NCBI GenBank assembly: GCA_025363295.1
Contig: JANYEC010000004.1
Coordinates: 44,124 to 108,123 of the forward strand
Source of the DNA: Akkermansiaceae bacterium
Lineage (GTDB): Bacteria > Verrucomicrobiota > Verrucomicrobiia > Verrucomicrobiales > Akkermansiaceae
Reading direction: 5' to 3'
DNA length: 64,000 bases
The translations under genes and the position numbers were made by a program. This document shows positions 45,042 to 53,193 of the stretch, piece after piece (positions within the stretch are counted from its first letter, which is position 1; every line of letters begins with the position of its first letter). Under the pieces are notes generated by a model. It was not told the DNA's origin. It saw only the letters and a program-made list of their open reading frames with translations, and searched no databases.

Positions 45042-45551
45042 TCAGTTTCCGACGACAAACCGTTGCTTGTTAGCGCTCGAGAGATCGGCGTAGAGGAAAT
45101 TTACTTTACCCGAATGCCACGCTTCCTTGTCGAAAATAAGCGGAATTTTATCAGGGCGATCCTTGATGCCGAAGAATACGAGTTGGGAAATGAGTTGACC
45201 GCTTTGAGTGCTATTCCAGAGATAGCTAGAGCCGGTGCTCGCGTACTTCTCCTTGTCCGCTGGGCATTGGAAAGCCTCCGGGGATTTGAAGTATGGGAGA
45301 AGGACGGTATCTAACACGGGGAGGTCCTCGGACTTTGATTTTCTCCCCGTTTCGAGCGTGGGAAGGCGCTCATTGTGTTCTTGAATATAGGTTTGCAGGC
45401 CCACGCCGAGCGAACGGAGATTGTTCAGACAAGCAGCTTCGCGGGATTTTCCGATGAACGAGCTGGTAATCGGATAGGCGATGCCGGCCAGCGCACCAAT
45501 GATGGCGATGACGACGAGCAATTCTGTCAGAGTGAAGCCACGGTGTTTCAT
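45042..45551 (-). CDS. Prepilin-type N-terminal methylation protein (type II pseudopilin-like)
   Basis: A 169-residue protein with the prepilin signal RGFTLTELLVVIAIIGALAGIAYP: cleavage after Gly, then Phe-Thr-Leu-Thr-Glu (the conserved Glu5) and a hydrophobic helix. The C-terminal part FFGIKDRPDKIPLIFDKEAWHSGKVNFLYADLSSANKQRFV matches the many verrucomicrobial PulG-like proteins. The processed form is expected in a pilus-like structure in the inner membrane. It shares one base with the upstream hypothetical gene (45551), so the pair is co-translated. Confidence 0.9.
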   Translation of the reverse strand: MKHRGFTLTELLVVIAIIGALAGIAYPITSSFIGKSREAACLNNLRSLGVGLQTYIQEHNERLPTLETGRKSKSEDLPVLDTVLLPYFKSPEAFQCPADKEKYASTGSSYLWNSTQSGQLISQLVFFGIKDRPDKIPLIFDKEAWHSGKVNFLYADLSSANKQRFVVGN

Positions 45552-46177
45552 CAGTTACGTGGGCCGAATTCGTTGCCGCGAAGTCCTTGCATGGTTTCGT
45601 TCATGGCATCCATCAACGGGGCGAGGTCGAGTTTGGTGTCAGAGTTAGATTTTTCAAAATACGCTCGCATGCCTTCTTGGCTGATTTTTTCCAACAGTTC
45701 ATCACTCATGGCATCGGTGCGGGCCATGTCATCTTTGGTGCGTCCGTTTTGAATTTCCTTGAGTCCTTGCTCGACGAATTTTTTGCGTTGCTCGGGTTTC
45801 ATCGCATCTAACGCTTTCATGAAACTGTTCATGGACTCGGCCACGGTGAGTGCGACAAAAAGACTCTTTTCGGAGGTGCTGAGGAGCCGAAAAAAATCTT
45901 CACCCTTGCGGTTGTCGCGGTTCTTCTCGCGCTCTTGAAAATCAAGCCGGTTGACGAGCGCTGCGATGTTGCGAAGGGATTTCTCGCGGCGTTTCGCCTC
46001 GGCAGCATTTGAAGCAGTATTGTTCGACCAATCGGCGAAATGAGCTGCCGCGACCTCGCTGTTGACGCGCTCTGCCGTAATTTTCCTAGAGCCCGCGTAA
46101 GTTCGCATGCCCCAAACGAGCGTCCAGACGGTTACCAAAACCAAGACTGCTTTCACTATCGCATTCCGCCGTCCCAT
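45551..46177 (-). CDS. Helical secreted or anchored protein, unknown function
   Basis: A 208-residue protein beginning with a signal-anchor (NAIVKAVLVLVTVWTLVWGM). The remainder is strongly helical and charged, with long stretches rich in Glu, Lys and Arg (AAEAKRREKSLRNIAALVNRLDFQEREKNRDNRKGED) and ending LMDAMNETMQGLRGNEFG. It could form a coiled coil. No domain is recognised. The operon-like one-base overlap with the pseudopilin gene suggests a role in the same assembly. It diverges from lpxA upstream (46394). Confidence 0.6.
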   Translation of the reverse strand: MGRRNAIVKAVLVLVTVWTLVWGMRTYAGSRKITAERVNSEVAAAHFADWSNNTASNAAEAKRREKSLRNIAALVNRLDFQEREKNRDNRKGEDFFRLLSTSEKSLFVALTVAESMNSFMKALDAMKPEQRKKFVEQGLKEIQNGRTKDDMARTDAMSDELLEKISQEGMRAYFEKSNSDTKLDLAPLMDAMNETMQGLRGNEFGPRN

Positions 46178-46393
46178 AAGTTAGCGAAGTTTAATCGAAG
46201 GTGCCTACCACGCAAGTGGGCAATCCGGGGTCGGTTGGTTTTGTTAGTGTTTGGCCACAAGGAAAATGAGAGGATCGAGTTGCTGTTAGGGTGTTGGGTT
46301 TACTCCTGTTCCACCTGCCGATTTCGCTGGAATTTAAGAGATTGCGACAAAAATAGTCTCGTCAATTGGCCTTTGATCCGCCGACATTGAGTC

Positions 46394-47167
46394 GTGATCC
46401 ACCCCACCGCTATTGTTTCGCCTTTGGCCAGACTTGGAAAAAATGTCCGCGTCGGGCCGTTTTGTGTGGTTGGAGCACATGTTGAGCTAGGCGATGACTG
46501 TGTCTTACACTCGCATGTCGTTCTGGAGGGCCACTCCACGTTTGGACGAGGAAACGAGTTTTTTCCCTTCGCCTACGTGGGCGGAAAATCGCAGGATTTG
46601 AAATACATCGGTGAGCCGACCGCGCTGGAAGTAGGCGATCACAATGTCTTCCGTGAAAATTGCACCATCCATCGCGGCACACGTGAAAGCTTGCCGACGC
46701 GTATTGGCTCACACAATTTGTTTCTCTGCTACTGTCACGTCGCCCACGATTGCCAGCTTGGCAATCACATCATCCTTTCGAACAACGGCAGCCTTGCGGG
46801 ACATATCACCGTCGATGATTACGCCATCGTTTCAGGCCTCGCAGCGGCGCACCAATTTTGCAGGATCGGCAAGCATTCGATGATTGGCGGGCTCTCTAAA
46901 ATCACTCAAGACGTCCCTCCGTTTATGATTGTCGATGGCCACCCCGCCACAACTCGAGGACTGAACATTCTCGGCTTGCAGCGCCGAGGGTTTTCCGAGG
47001 ACGACATCAAACATCTAAAAACGTCCTATAAAAAGTTGTTCCTGAAAAAGGACGAAAACATGGCCAATTCGCTAAGCTCGCTTAAGGCACTTCACGCTGC
47101 TGATACCCCACACGTGGCGCATTTAATCGATTTTATCGAAAAATCCCAGCGTGGTATCACCCGCTGA
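46394..47167 (+). CDS. lpxA: Acyl-ACP:UDP-N-acetylglucosamine O-acyltransferase
   Basis: First step of lipid A synthesis in Gram-negative bacteria: transfers a 3-hydroxyacyl group to UDP-GlcNAc. It has 257 residues, starting at a GTG. The left-handed beta-helix repeats are clear (MIHPTAIVSPLARLGKNVRVGPF, VEFGDD-type hexapeptides). HVAHDCQLGNHIILSNNGSLAGH carries the catalytic His (about residue 118), and DYAIVSGLAAAHQFCRIG follows. The C-terminal helical part has GLNILGLQRRGFSEDDIKHL. Its presence shows the organism makes lipopolysaccharide. Confidence 0.95.
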   Translation: MIHPTAIVSPLARLGKNVRVGPFCVVGAHVELGDDCVLHSHVVLEGHSTFGRGNEFFPFAYVGGKSQDLKYIGEPTALEVGDHNVFRENCTIHRGTRESLPTRIGSHNLFLCYCHVAHDCQLGNHIILSNNGSLAGHITVDDYAIVSGLAAAHQFCRIGKHSMIGGLSKITQDVPPFMIVDGHPATTRGLNILGLQRRGFSEDDIKHLKTSYKKLFLKKDENMANSLSSLKALHAADTPHVAHLIDFIEKSQRGITR

Positions 47168-47227
47168 TGGAAGATAATTGACTCACTGAGAAAGGATTAC
47201 ATCTCCCCGTGATCCCTTCTCGAAGTT

Positions 47228-49129
47228 TCACAAATTCGATTTTTGCAATTCCGCAGCCCCATCCAAAGCCTCCCGCTCGAGCTTTTCTACCCAAATGACG
47301 AGCATTGCCACGTCCGCAGGAGTGATTCCGGGGATACGGCTGGCCTGGCCAAGGGTGGCGGGACGGATCTCGGAAAAACGAACTTGGGCTTCCTTTTTCA
47401 AGCCACGGATGGACGGATAATCAAGCTCCGCCGGAAGACTCTTTCCCTCTTGACGGGCCATGCGGTCAATTTGCGCTTGCTGACGGCCAAGGTGGCCCTC
47501 GTATTTGAAATTTGTCTCAATCAGTGGCCAAAGTTCCACATGGAACGTTTGAAGTAGATTTGGCGGTAAGTTTTCCCAAGAGTTTTCGCTGCGGCGGAAC
47601 CATTGGTCGAGCTTGATGCCCTCATGATTCGTTTGACGGACGAATGGGTCGGCTTTTGCGAGTGAGGCGAGTTTATCCTCCACGCGCCGAACGCGCTCCC
47701 CGCTGGCGAGGCCGATCGCAGCGGCGCGAGGAGTGAGTCGGACGTCGGCGTTGTCCTGACGGAGAAGCAGGCGGTATTCGGCACGGCTAGTGAACATGCG
47801 GTAGGGCTCGGTGCAGCCACGAGTGACGAGATCATCCACCATGACACCGAGGTAGGCTTCATCGCGACCGAGAATGAATTCGGGTTTCCCGAGTGCCTTT
47901 AGCGCGGCATTCGCTCCGGCGATGAGCCCCTGCCCTGCCGCTTCTTCGTATCCGGAGGTGCCATTGATCTGGCCGGCAAAGTAAAGGCCTTCGACTTTCT
48001 TGGTTTCAAGGGTTAGGCGCAGTTGAGTGGGCGGGCAGTAATCATACTCCACGGCATAGCCCGGACGTAGGATCTCGCACTTTTCGAGCCCGACAATCGA
48101 GCGGAGAAAATCAAGTTGCACCTCGTATGGGAGGGACGTGGAAACGCCATTCACGTAATATTCAAGGGTGTGGCGGCCTTCGGGTTCGAGAAAAACCTGG
48201 TGGCGCTCCTTCTCGGCGAAGCGGACCACTTTGTCCTCGATCGACGGGCAATATCGCGGCCCGACTCCTTCGATCACCCCACAATACATGGGGGACTGAT
48301 GAAGGTTCCCAGCGATGATCTCGTGAGTGCGCGGGTTCGTGTAAGTGATCCAGCAAGGCATTTGTTCCACGTGGAACATTGGATCGCCCCAAGGATTGAG
48401 AGTAAAAAGGTCGTTCGCGCCTTTTTGCAGAGTATCCGCCATGAAGCTAAACTTGGGAACAGGGTTATCTCCCTCCTGGCGCTCGCACTTGGAAAAGTCG
48501 ATGGAACGGGCGTTAAGTCGACAAGGGGTGCCGGTTTTAAAACGCTCCACCTCGAAACCAAGGCGTTTCAGTGACTCCGATACGTGGGAGGTGGCGTCAC
48601 CCATACGTCCGCCCTTTTCGTTGCGAAGGCCCACGTGCATCAGTCCACCCATAAAAGTGCCAGCGCTAAGAATAACCGACTTCCCCCCGATTTCCATCCC
48701 CAGCGAAGTGGCGATGCCGATGATGCGGTCGTTTTTCACAAGCAGCTCCGCCACGTTTCCTTGGTGGATCTCAACGCCCGGCATGGCTTCGAGCTCTCGT
48801 TTCATGCGGAATTGGTAGGCCTTCTTGTCGCACTGGGCGCGAGGGGCGCGGACGGATGGGCCTTTGGAAGCATTGAGCATCCGCCATTGAATGCCCGTGG
48901 CGTCAGTGTTCAGGCCCATGATGCCGCCCAGAGCATCGATCTCGCGGACCATGTGACCCTTCGCCAATCCCCCAATCGCGGGGTTACATGACATCTGGCC
49001 GATGGTATCCAAGTTCTGGGTGAGGATGGCCACCTGAGCGCCCAGGCGGGCGGCGGCCATCGCCGCCTCGACACCGGCGTGGCCGGCACCAATCACAATC
49101 ACGTCATAGCATTTGGGGTATCGAAACAT
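47228..49129 (-). CDS. mnmG: tRNA uridine 5-carboxymethylaminomethyl modification enzyme MnmG (GidA)
   Basis: With MnmE (not in window) adds the cmnm5 group to U34 of certain tRNAs, using FAD and folate. It has 633 residues, normal length. The FAD-binding Rossmann motif is [18 protein letters not shown] near the N-terminus. [23 protein letters not shown] and [22 protein letters not shown] are strongly conserved, and the C-terminal helical domain ends [21 protein letters not shown]. Its coding sequence contains two parS-like palindromes (48363-48378 and, degenerate, 47532-47547); a third lies just upstream. Confidence 0.96.
   Translation of the reverse strand: MFRYPKCYDVIVIGAGHAGVEAAMAAARLGAQVAILTQNLDTIGQMSCNPAIGGLAKGHMVREIDALGGIMGLNTDATGIQWRMLNASKGPSVRAPRAQCDKKAYQFRMKRELEAMPGVEIHQGNVAELLVKNDRIIGIATSLGMEIGGKSVILSAGTFMGGLMHVGLRNEKGGRMGDATSHVSESLKRLGFEVERFKTGTPCRLNARSIDFSKCERQEGDNPVPKFSFMADTLQKGANDLFTLNPWGDPMFHVEQMPCWITYTNPRTHEIIAGNLHQSPMYCGVIEGVGPRYCPSIEDKVVRFAEKERHQVFLEPEGRHTLEYYVNGVSTSLPYEVQLDFLRSIVGLEKCEILRPGYAVEYDYCPPTQLRLTLETKKVEGLYFAGQINGTSGYEEAAGQGLIAGANAALKALGKPEFILGRDEAYLGVMVDDLVTRGCTEPYRMFTSRAEYRLLLRQDNADVRLTPRAAAIGLASGERVRRVEDKLASLAKADPFVRQTNHEGIKLDQWFRRSENSWENLPPNLLQTFHVELWPLIETNFKYEGHLGRQQAQIDRMARQEGKSLPAELDYPSIRGLKKEAQVRFSEIRPATLGQASRIPGITPADVAMLVIWVEKLEREALDGAAELQKSNL
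47532..47547. promoter_or_regulatory. Degenerate parS-like palindrome inside mnmG
   Basis: AGTTCCACATGGAACG keeps both half-sites (GTTCCA / TGGAAC) around a CA centre in place of CG. It is a weaker relative of the perfect sites at 48363 and 49196, encoding FHVE in MnmG. Confidence 0.45.
48363..48378. promoter_or_regulatory. parS-like centromere site inside mnmG
   Basis: TGTTCCACGTGGAACA, a perfect 16-base palindrome matching the ParB-binding parS family (consensus TGTTTCACGTGAAACA; the CC/GG form is known in Pseudomonas). It lies within the mnmG coding region and encodes FHVEQ. Confidence 0.7.
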
Positions 49130-49195
49130 CGCTGAGGCGGTATCATAACCGAATTGGGATACTCCTCAAGCCTGGAAACCGAACTTCAGCCCCAT

Positions 49196-49211
49196 TGTTC
49201 CACGTGGAACA
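49196..49211. promoter_or_regulatory. parS-like centromere site upstream of mnmG
   Basis: TGTTCCACGTGGAACA again, perfect palindrome, in the short gap between the mnmG start (49129) and the cdd stop (49216). Confidence 0.72.
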
Positions 49212-49215
49212 ACCC

Positions 49216-49608
49216 TTACTCCGGCCGATCCAGAATACCAGTGGACGCCCGCGGGAGGAGGTCATCCAAACAGAACTCTACCCGCTCGGTTCGGTTCACC
49301 AACAAGACCCTTTTCACAGAAAACTCCGCTAAGACCTGCCGACATGCGCCGCAAGGCGAAATGGGCACAGCGGTATCCGCTACCACGGCCACCGCCACAA
49401 ACCTCCTCACACCTGCGGCCACCGCCGCACCAATGGCCACACGCTCGGCACAGTTCGTGAGCCCATAAGAAATATTTTCCACATTGCAGCCGGAGAAGAC
49501 CCTGCCATCTTCTGCAAGCAAAGCCGCACCTACTTGGAAATTCGAGTAGGGCGAGTATGCATTTTCACGCGCCTCCCATGCGGCCTGCACCAGTTTTTCC
49601 CAATCCAT
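49216..49608 (-). CDS. cdd: Cytidine deaminase
   Basis: Zinc-dependent deaminase of cytidine/deoxycytidine for pyrimidine salvage. It has 130 residues, the size of the homotetrameric type. NAYSPYSNFQVGAALLAEDGRVFSGCNVENISYG is the typical core, followed by TNCAERVAIGAA (Cys zinc ligand and catalytic Glu) and SPCGACRQVLAEF (two more zinc Cys). It lies upstream of mnmG on the same strand, with the perfect parS-like site in the 86-base gap between them. Confidence 0.94.
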   Translation of the reverse strand: MDWEKLVQAAWEARENAYSPYSNFQVGAALLAEDGRVFSGCNVENISYGLTNCAERVAIGAAVAAGVRRFVAVAVVADTAVPISPCGACRQVLAEFSVKRVLLVNRTERVEFCLDDLLPRASTGILDRPE

Positions 49609-49715
49609 CTGGACAAGCTATGGAATGCCCCTCGTTTAAGGAATCAAAAAAACCTGTTGCTAACGAAGATTTTGGTCTAGCCGCGCAAGGAAAAATCCTC
49701 AATCCTGCCTCTGTC

Positions 49716-50279
49716 ATGCAACGCTATCTCCCATTAGTTCTAGTCGTAGGTCTGCTCATCGCATTCCGCGCGCTTGGGAGCGCATTCCCGGAGACGTTGC
49801 CAAATTTTCAACCGCTTGCAGCCGTATTCTTTTGTGGTGGCCTTTTGGCACCCGGTTGGCGTGGTTTTGCAATTCCCTTCGGCGTCTGGGCGATCACTTA
49901 TCCGTTAGGAATCGGGCACGTTTCTGATGCTTCCATGTTTACAACCACCCTGCTCGCCTTTACCGCCGTGTTTTTCCTTGGAAAGCCCTTCACTCAAAAA
50001 GGTATCCCTACCCTGCTTCTTGGCTCGGTCGCTGCGGCTTTGATTTTCCACCTCGTCACGAACACTGCTGCATGGATCGGCAGCCCGCTTTATGCGAAAA
50101 CTCTCACGGGCTTCTGGCAGTCTCAGTGGACCGGATCACCCGCATCGCCCATTCCTTCTTGGGTATTCCTGCGTAACCTCGCAGCTGCCAATGTGCTCTT
50201 CACGGGAATCTTCGCCCTCGCCCAAATCCGCTTGCCGAAAATTTCTGTCTCCGTTCCCTTTCTCGCGAAGTCCCGATAA
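49716..50279 (+). CDS. DUF6580-like multi-pass membrane protein
   Basis: A 187-residue protein of five or so hydrophobic segments from the ATG at 49716 (MQRYLPLVLVVGLLIAFRALG). LPNFQPLAAVFFCGGLLAPGWRGFAIPFGVWAITY resembles a group of short membrane proteins labelled DUF6580, with no known function. An open frame extends upstream to 49557 but adds a stretch without family features. It ends 47 bases before the pyruvate dehydrogenase E1 alpha gene in the same direction. Confidence 0.7.
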   Translation: MQRYLPLVLVVGLLIAFRALGSAFPETLPNFQPLAAVFFCGGLLAPGWRGFAIPFGVWAITYPLGIGHVSDASMFTTTLLAFTAVFFLGKPFTQKGIPTLLLGSVAAALIFHLVTNTAAWIGSPLYAKTLTGFWQSQWTGSPASPIPSWVFLRNLAAANVLFTGIFALAQIRLPKISVSVPFLAKSR

Positions 50280-50326
50280 AACTCCTCCTAATTTCCCTCG
50301 ACCATCATTAGTTGAACGCACGCCCC

Positions 50327-51403
50327 ATGACCAGCGCAAGCCCTTCCCCGCTCGATTTCGCCAGCTCTCCGATCAATCAAACGCTCACCCCTGAGCGGAA
50401 AATCGAGCTTTTCTCGCAGATGGTCCGCATCCGTAGATTTGAACAGGCCGGTTTGAAATACTACCAAGCGGGAAAAATCGGCGGATTTCTCCACCTCTAC
50501 ATCGGCCAAGAAGCCGTCGCCGTGGGAACCATTTCCTTGGGTGGTGCAAACGATCATTACATCACCGCCTACCGCGACCATGGCCACGCCCTCGCCGTCG
50601 GTATGGGAATGAACGAGTGCATGGCGGAAATGTATGGCAAGCAAACCGGTTGCTCCAAGGGCAAGGGTGGCTCCATGCATTTTTTCGCACCCGACAAAAA
50701 TTTCTGGGGTGGTCACGGGATCGTTGCGGGACAAACTCCGCTTGGACTGGGCTTGGCCTACGGCTTGAAATACCTCGGCCGCGAAGGTTGCTGCCTCTGC
50801 TACCTCGGTGATGGCGCGGTGAACCAAGGCGCTTTTCACGAGTCACTCAACATCGCAGCCCTGTTTGAAATTCCGGTGGTTTACGTCATTGAAAACAACG
50901 GTTACTCGATGGGCACTTCTCAGGATCGATCCTCGTCTTACAGCGGTTGCCTCGCGCAACGCGCTGAAGCTTATGCGATTGAATGGGACGTGATCGACGG
51001 CTCTGACCTCTACGAAGTGCGAGCGAAAACCCATATCGCGATGGAACGCGCAAAAAAGCAGAGCAAACCCACCGTTCTGGAAATCGACACCTATCGTTAT
51101 TACGGCCACAGCATCGCCGATGCGAATCACAAAAAATACCGCACCCCCGAGGAAATCGAAAACTACAAACAAAATCACGATCCGATCGCCGTGTTCGAAA
51201 GACGCCTGATGAACGAGGGGGTTTTGACACCCGAGCTCTCGGCCTCGATCAACCAACGCGCAAAGGAAGAAGCTGCTGCCTCCGTCAAGTTTGCCGAAGA
51301 ATCCCCCGCCCCGACCATCGCTGACATAAGCACGGACGTTTACTGGGAAACCGACAACAACACCCCGGCCTCCAAGATCGGCCGCCACTTCTTCAACGAT
51401 TGA
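50327..51403 (+). CDS. pdhA: Pyruvate dehydrogenase E1 component, alpha subunit
   Basis: With the beta subunit decarboxylates pyruvate and passes the acetyl group to E2 lipoate. It has 358 residues. The TPP-binding motif is LGDGAVNQGAFHESLNIAALFEIPVVYVIENNG (GDG...NN). Also conserved are FLHLYIGQEAVAVG near the N-terminus and the regulatory-loop-like RYYGHSIADANHKKYRTPEEIE. Start: the ATG at 50327; an in-frame TTG at 50312 is also open. E1 beta follows in the same direction. Confidence 0.94.
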   Translation: MTSASPSPLDFASSPINQTLTPERKIELFSQMVRIRRFEQAGLKYYQAGKIGGFLHLYIGQEAVAVGTISLGGANDHYITAYRDHGHALAVGMGMNECMAEMYGKQTGCSKGKGGSMHFFAPDKNFWGGHGIVAGQTPLGLGLAYGLKYLGREGCCLCYLGDGAVNQGAFHESLNIAALFEIPVVYVIENNGYSMGTSQDRSSSYSGCLAQRAEAYAIEWDVIDGSDLYEVRAKTHIAMERAKKQSKPTVLEIDTYRYYGHSIADANHKKYRTPEEIENYKQNHDPIAVFERRLMNEGVLTPELSASINQRAKEEAAASVKFAEESPAPTIADISTDVYWETDNNTPASKIGRHFFND

Positions 51404-51463
51404 ACCGCAAAGTTTTCATCCCTCATCAGTTCTTCTCCCGATCACCGATTTTTCGAAATACCT

Positions 51464-52450
51464 ATGTCCCGCATTCTCAGCTACCGTGAAGCTCTCCGTG
51501 AAGGCCTCGATGAGGAACTCGCCCGCGATCCCAATGTCGTCCTGATGGGCGAAGAGGTTGCCCAATACAATGGTGCCTACAAAATCACCGAAGGCCTTTG
51601 GAAAAAATGGGGTGATAAGCGCGTTGTCGATACGCCGATTTCCGAAGCTGGATTCATCGGCATGGGTATTGGTGCTTCAATGTTGGGCGTGCGTCCGGTC
51701 ATGGAGCTCATGTTTTGGTCCTTCCATTCCGTTGCATTTGACCAACTCGTCAGCAATGCCGCCTGCGTTCGCTACATGTCCGGTGGCCTTTGCAATTGCC
51801 CGATTGTCGTCCGCGGCCCAGCGAACGGTGGCACCGGTGTCGGAGCCACTCACTCACATATCCCAGAAGGGCTTTTTGCCGCGTTTCCTGGACTGAAAGT
51901 TTGTGCTCCGGCGACCCCAGCCGATGTCAAAGGTTTGATCAAAGCCGCCATTCGGGACAACGACCCGGTTTACGTGATGGAAAATACCCTGCTTTACGGC
52001 ACGACGGGTGAGGTTCCAGATCCGGCCGATGGGGATCACATCGTTCCACTCGGCGTTGCAGATATTAAACGCGAGGGAACCGATATTTCACTCATTGCTC
52101 ACGGCCGCTCCGTGATCCACTGCCTCGCAGCAGCAGAGATTCTTCAAAGCGAACACGGCATCAATTGCGAAGTGCTTGACCTCCGTTCGATCCGCCCGCT
52201 GGACCAAGACGCAATCCTCAAGACGGTCATGAAAACCAACAAGGTGGTGCTCGTCGATGAATCCAAACCCTTCGGCGGCGTCTCCGCGATGGTGGCAATG
52301 CTCATTCAAGATCATGCTTTCGATTATCTGGATGCACCCATCAAGCGCGTTTGCTCGATCGATGCCCCGGCAATTTATTCCCCACACATTGAGCATGAAC
52401 AGCTTCCCAATCCCCGCAGGATTGTTGAGAAGGTTCTCACCCTTGCTTAA
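51464..52450 (+). CDS. pdhB: Pyruvate dehydrogenase E1 component, beta subunit
   Basis: A 328-residue partner of E1 alpha. Conserved regions: VVLMGEEVAQYNGAYKITEGLWKKWG, DTPISEAGFIGMGIGASMLGVRP, VVRGPANGGTGVGATHSH and the C-terminal DESKPFGGVSAM and VCSIDAPAIYSP (transketolase C-terminal domain). It starts 60 bases after the alpha gene and is followed by two tiny lipoprotein-like genes, then E2. Confidence 0.95.
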   Translation: MSRILSYREALREGLDEELARDPNVVLMGEEVAQYNGAYKITEGLWKKWGDKRVVDTPISEAGFIGMGIGASMLGVRPVMELMFWSFHSVAFDQLVSNAACVRYMSGGLCNCPIVVRGPANGGTGVGATHSHIPEGLFAAFPGLKVCAPATPADVKGLIKAAIRDNDPVYVMENTLLYGTTGEVPDPADGDHIVPLGVADIKREGTDISLIAHGRSVIHCLAAAEILQSEHGINCEVLDLRSIRPLDQDAILKTVMKTNKVVLVDESKPFGGVSAMVAMLIQDHAFDYLDAPIKRVCSIDAPAIYSPHIEHEQLPNPRRIVEKVLTLA

Positions 52451-52533
52451 AAACAAAAAGGCATGGAATCCACGAAGGAAAACACACGGTCTTTTTTATT
52501 GCCAATATCGTTATTCTTTCTAGCGTCTTGAAC

Positions 52534-52608
52534 ATGTTCCTACGTATTTCACTCATGCTTGTCGGTGCGGTGTTTGCCTTGTCTCTCGGATCTTGCTGCT
52601 GCATGTAA
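52534..52608 (+). CDS. Tiny lipoprotein-like peptide (24 residues)
   Basis: An ATG at 52534 opens a 24-codon frame encoding a signal-like peptide ending in LSLGSCCCM. LGSC fits a lipobox, so the mature product would be almost only a lipidated CCCM. It lies between pdhB and the next lipoprotein gene, same strand. I see no homolog pattern; the frame may be a chance ORF, but signal, lipobox and placement next to a second lipoprotein gene argue for it. Confidence 0.4.
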   Translation: MFLRISLMLVGAVFALSLGSCCCM

Positions 52609-52648
52609 TTTGTCCTAACTTTTCTCATTTTTCCTTCCTGAATCCACC

Positions 52649-53053
52649 ATGAAAGACCTTGCATTAATCGCCACGCTAATTGCCGCTTCGCTCAGCTTTT
52701 CCTCATGCTGCTCGATGTTTGGTATTCCTTCGTTTGCAAGCAACTACCGCACGGTCACCAAACAAGTGAAAACCTGTGGCTATGACATCGTCACTGAAGA
52801 AGTAATCGTTCCTGGTGATTCAAAGAGTGGCAAAGGCGGAATGGTGCAAACTGTTGAAAAGAAAGTTCCTCGTTATAAAACAGTTACTTCACATGTTGCA
52901 GTCCACACAGGCCCCTGCGTCCACCACTATTGCCCTACCAAAGACAAGTGCGGCACGACTTCCGAATATACACGCGGTCTAGCAAGCACCCAAGGTTCTG
53001 TGGGCAGCCCAAACCTCGGTCTCATCCCGACGATGAAACCCCTCGCACCTTGA
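52649..53053 (+). CDS. Small Cys-rich lipoprotein, unknown function
   Basis: A 134-residue protein. The signal ends LSFSSC (lipobox). The mature part has a Cys pair at the anchor (CCSMFG), a strand-rich core (RTVTKQVKTCGYDIVTEEVIVPGD; KKVPRYKTVTSHVAVHTGPCVHHYC) and a Gly/Ser-rich tail. Repeated VTKQVK/VTSHVA-like stretches suggest a duplicated beta unit. Function unknown. It sits inside the pyruvate dehydrogenase cluster, just ahead of a terminator and of E2. Confidence 0.65.
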   Translation: MKDLALIATLIAASLSFSSCCSMFGIPSFASNYRTVTKQVKTCGYDIVTEEVIVPGDSKSGKGGMVQTVEKKVPRYKTVTSHVAVHTGPCVHHYCPTKDKCGTTSEYTRGLASTQGSVGSPNLGLIPTMKPLAP

Positions 53054-53074
53054 GTTAATTCACTAACTTATTTA

Positions 53075-53113
53075 AAACGCGCGGAGGAGTCACTTACTCC
53101 CCGCGTTTTTTTG
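53075..53113 (+). terminator. Rho-independent terminator between lipoprotein gene and E2
   Basis: Stem AAACGCG (53075-53081) / CGCGTTT (53102-53108) with further pairing inside, followed by a T-run. It would partly separate E2 from E1/lipoprotein transcripts. Confidence 0.75.
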
Positions 53114-53193
53114 TTTCTACATCCCGCTGTAAAAAGGCTGGAAATGCCCCAATATTTTACCATTCTCACCCCGACTCCATTCCTACCTACACC

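Noticed and set aside
52463..52531. A 22-codon frame ending LFFLAS-TGA, as if a lipobox Cys had become a stop (possible selenocysteine)
   Set aside because: No SECIS-type hairpin and no sec genes seen; the sequence after TGA is only the shadow of the next lipoprotein frame, so a chance ORF is simpler.
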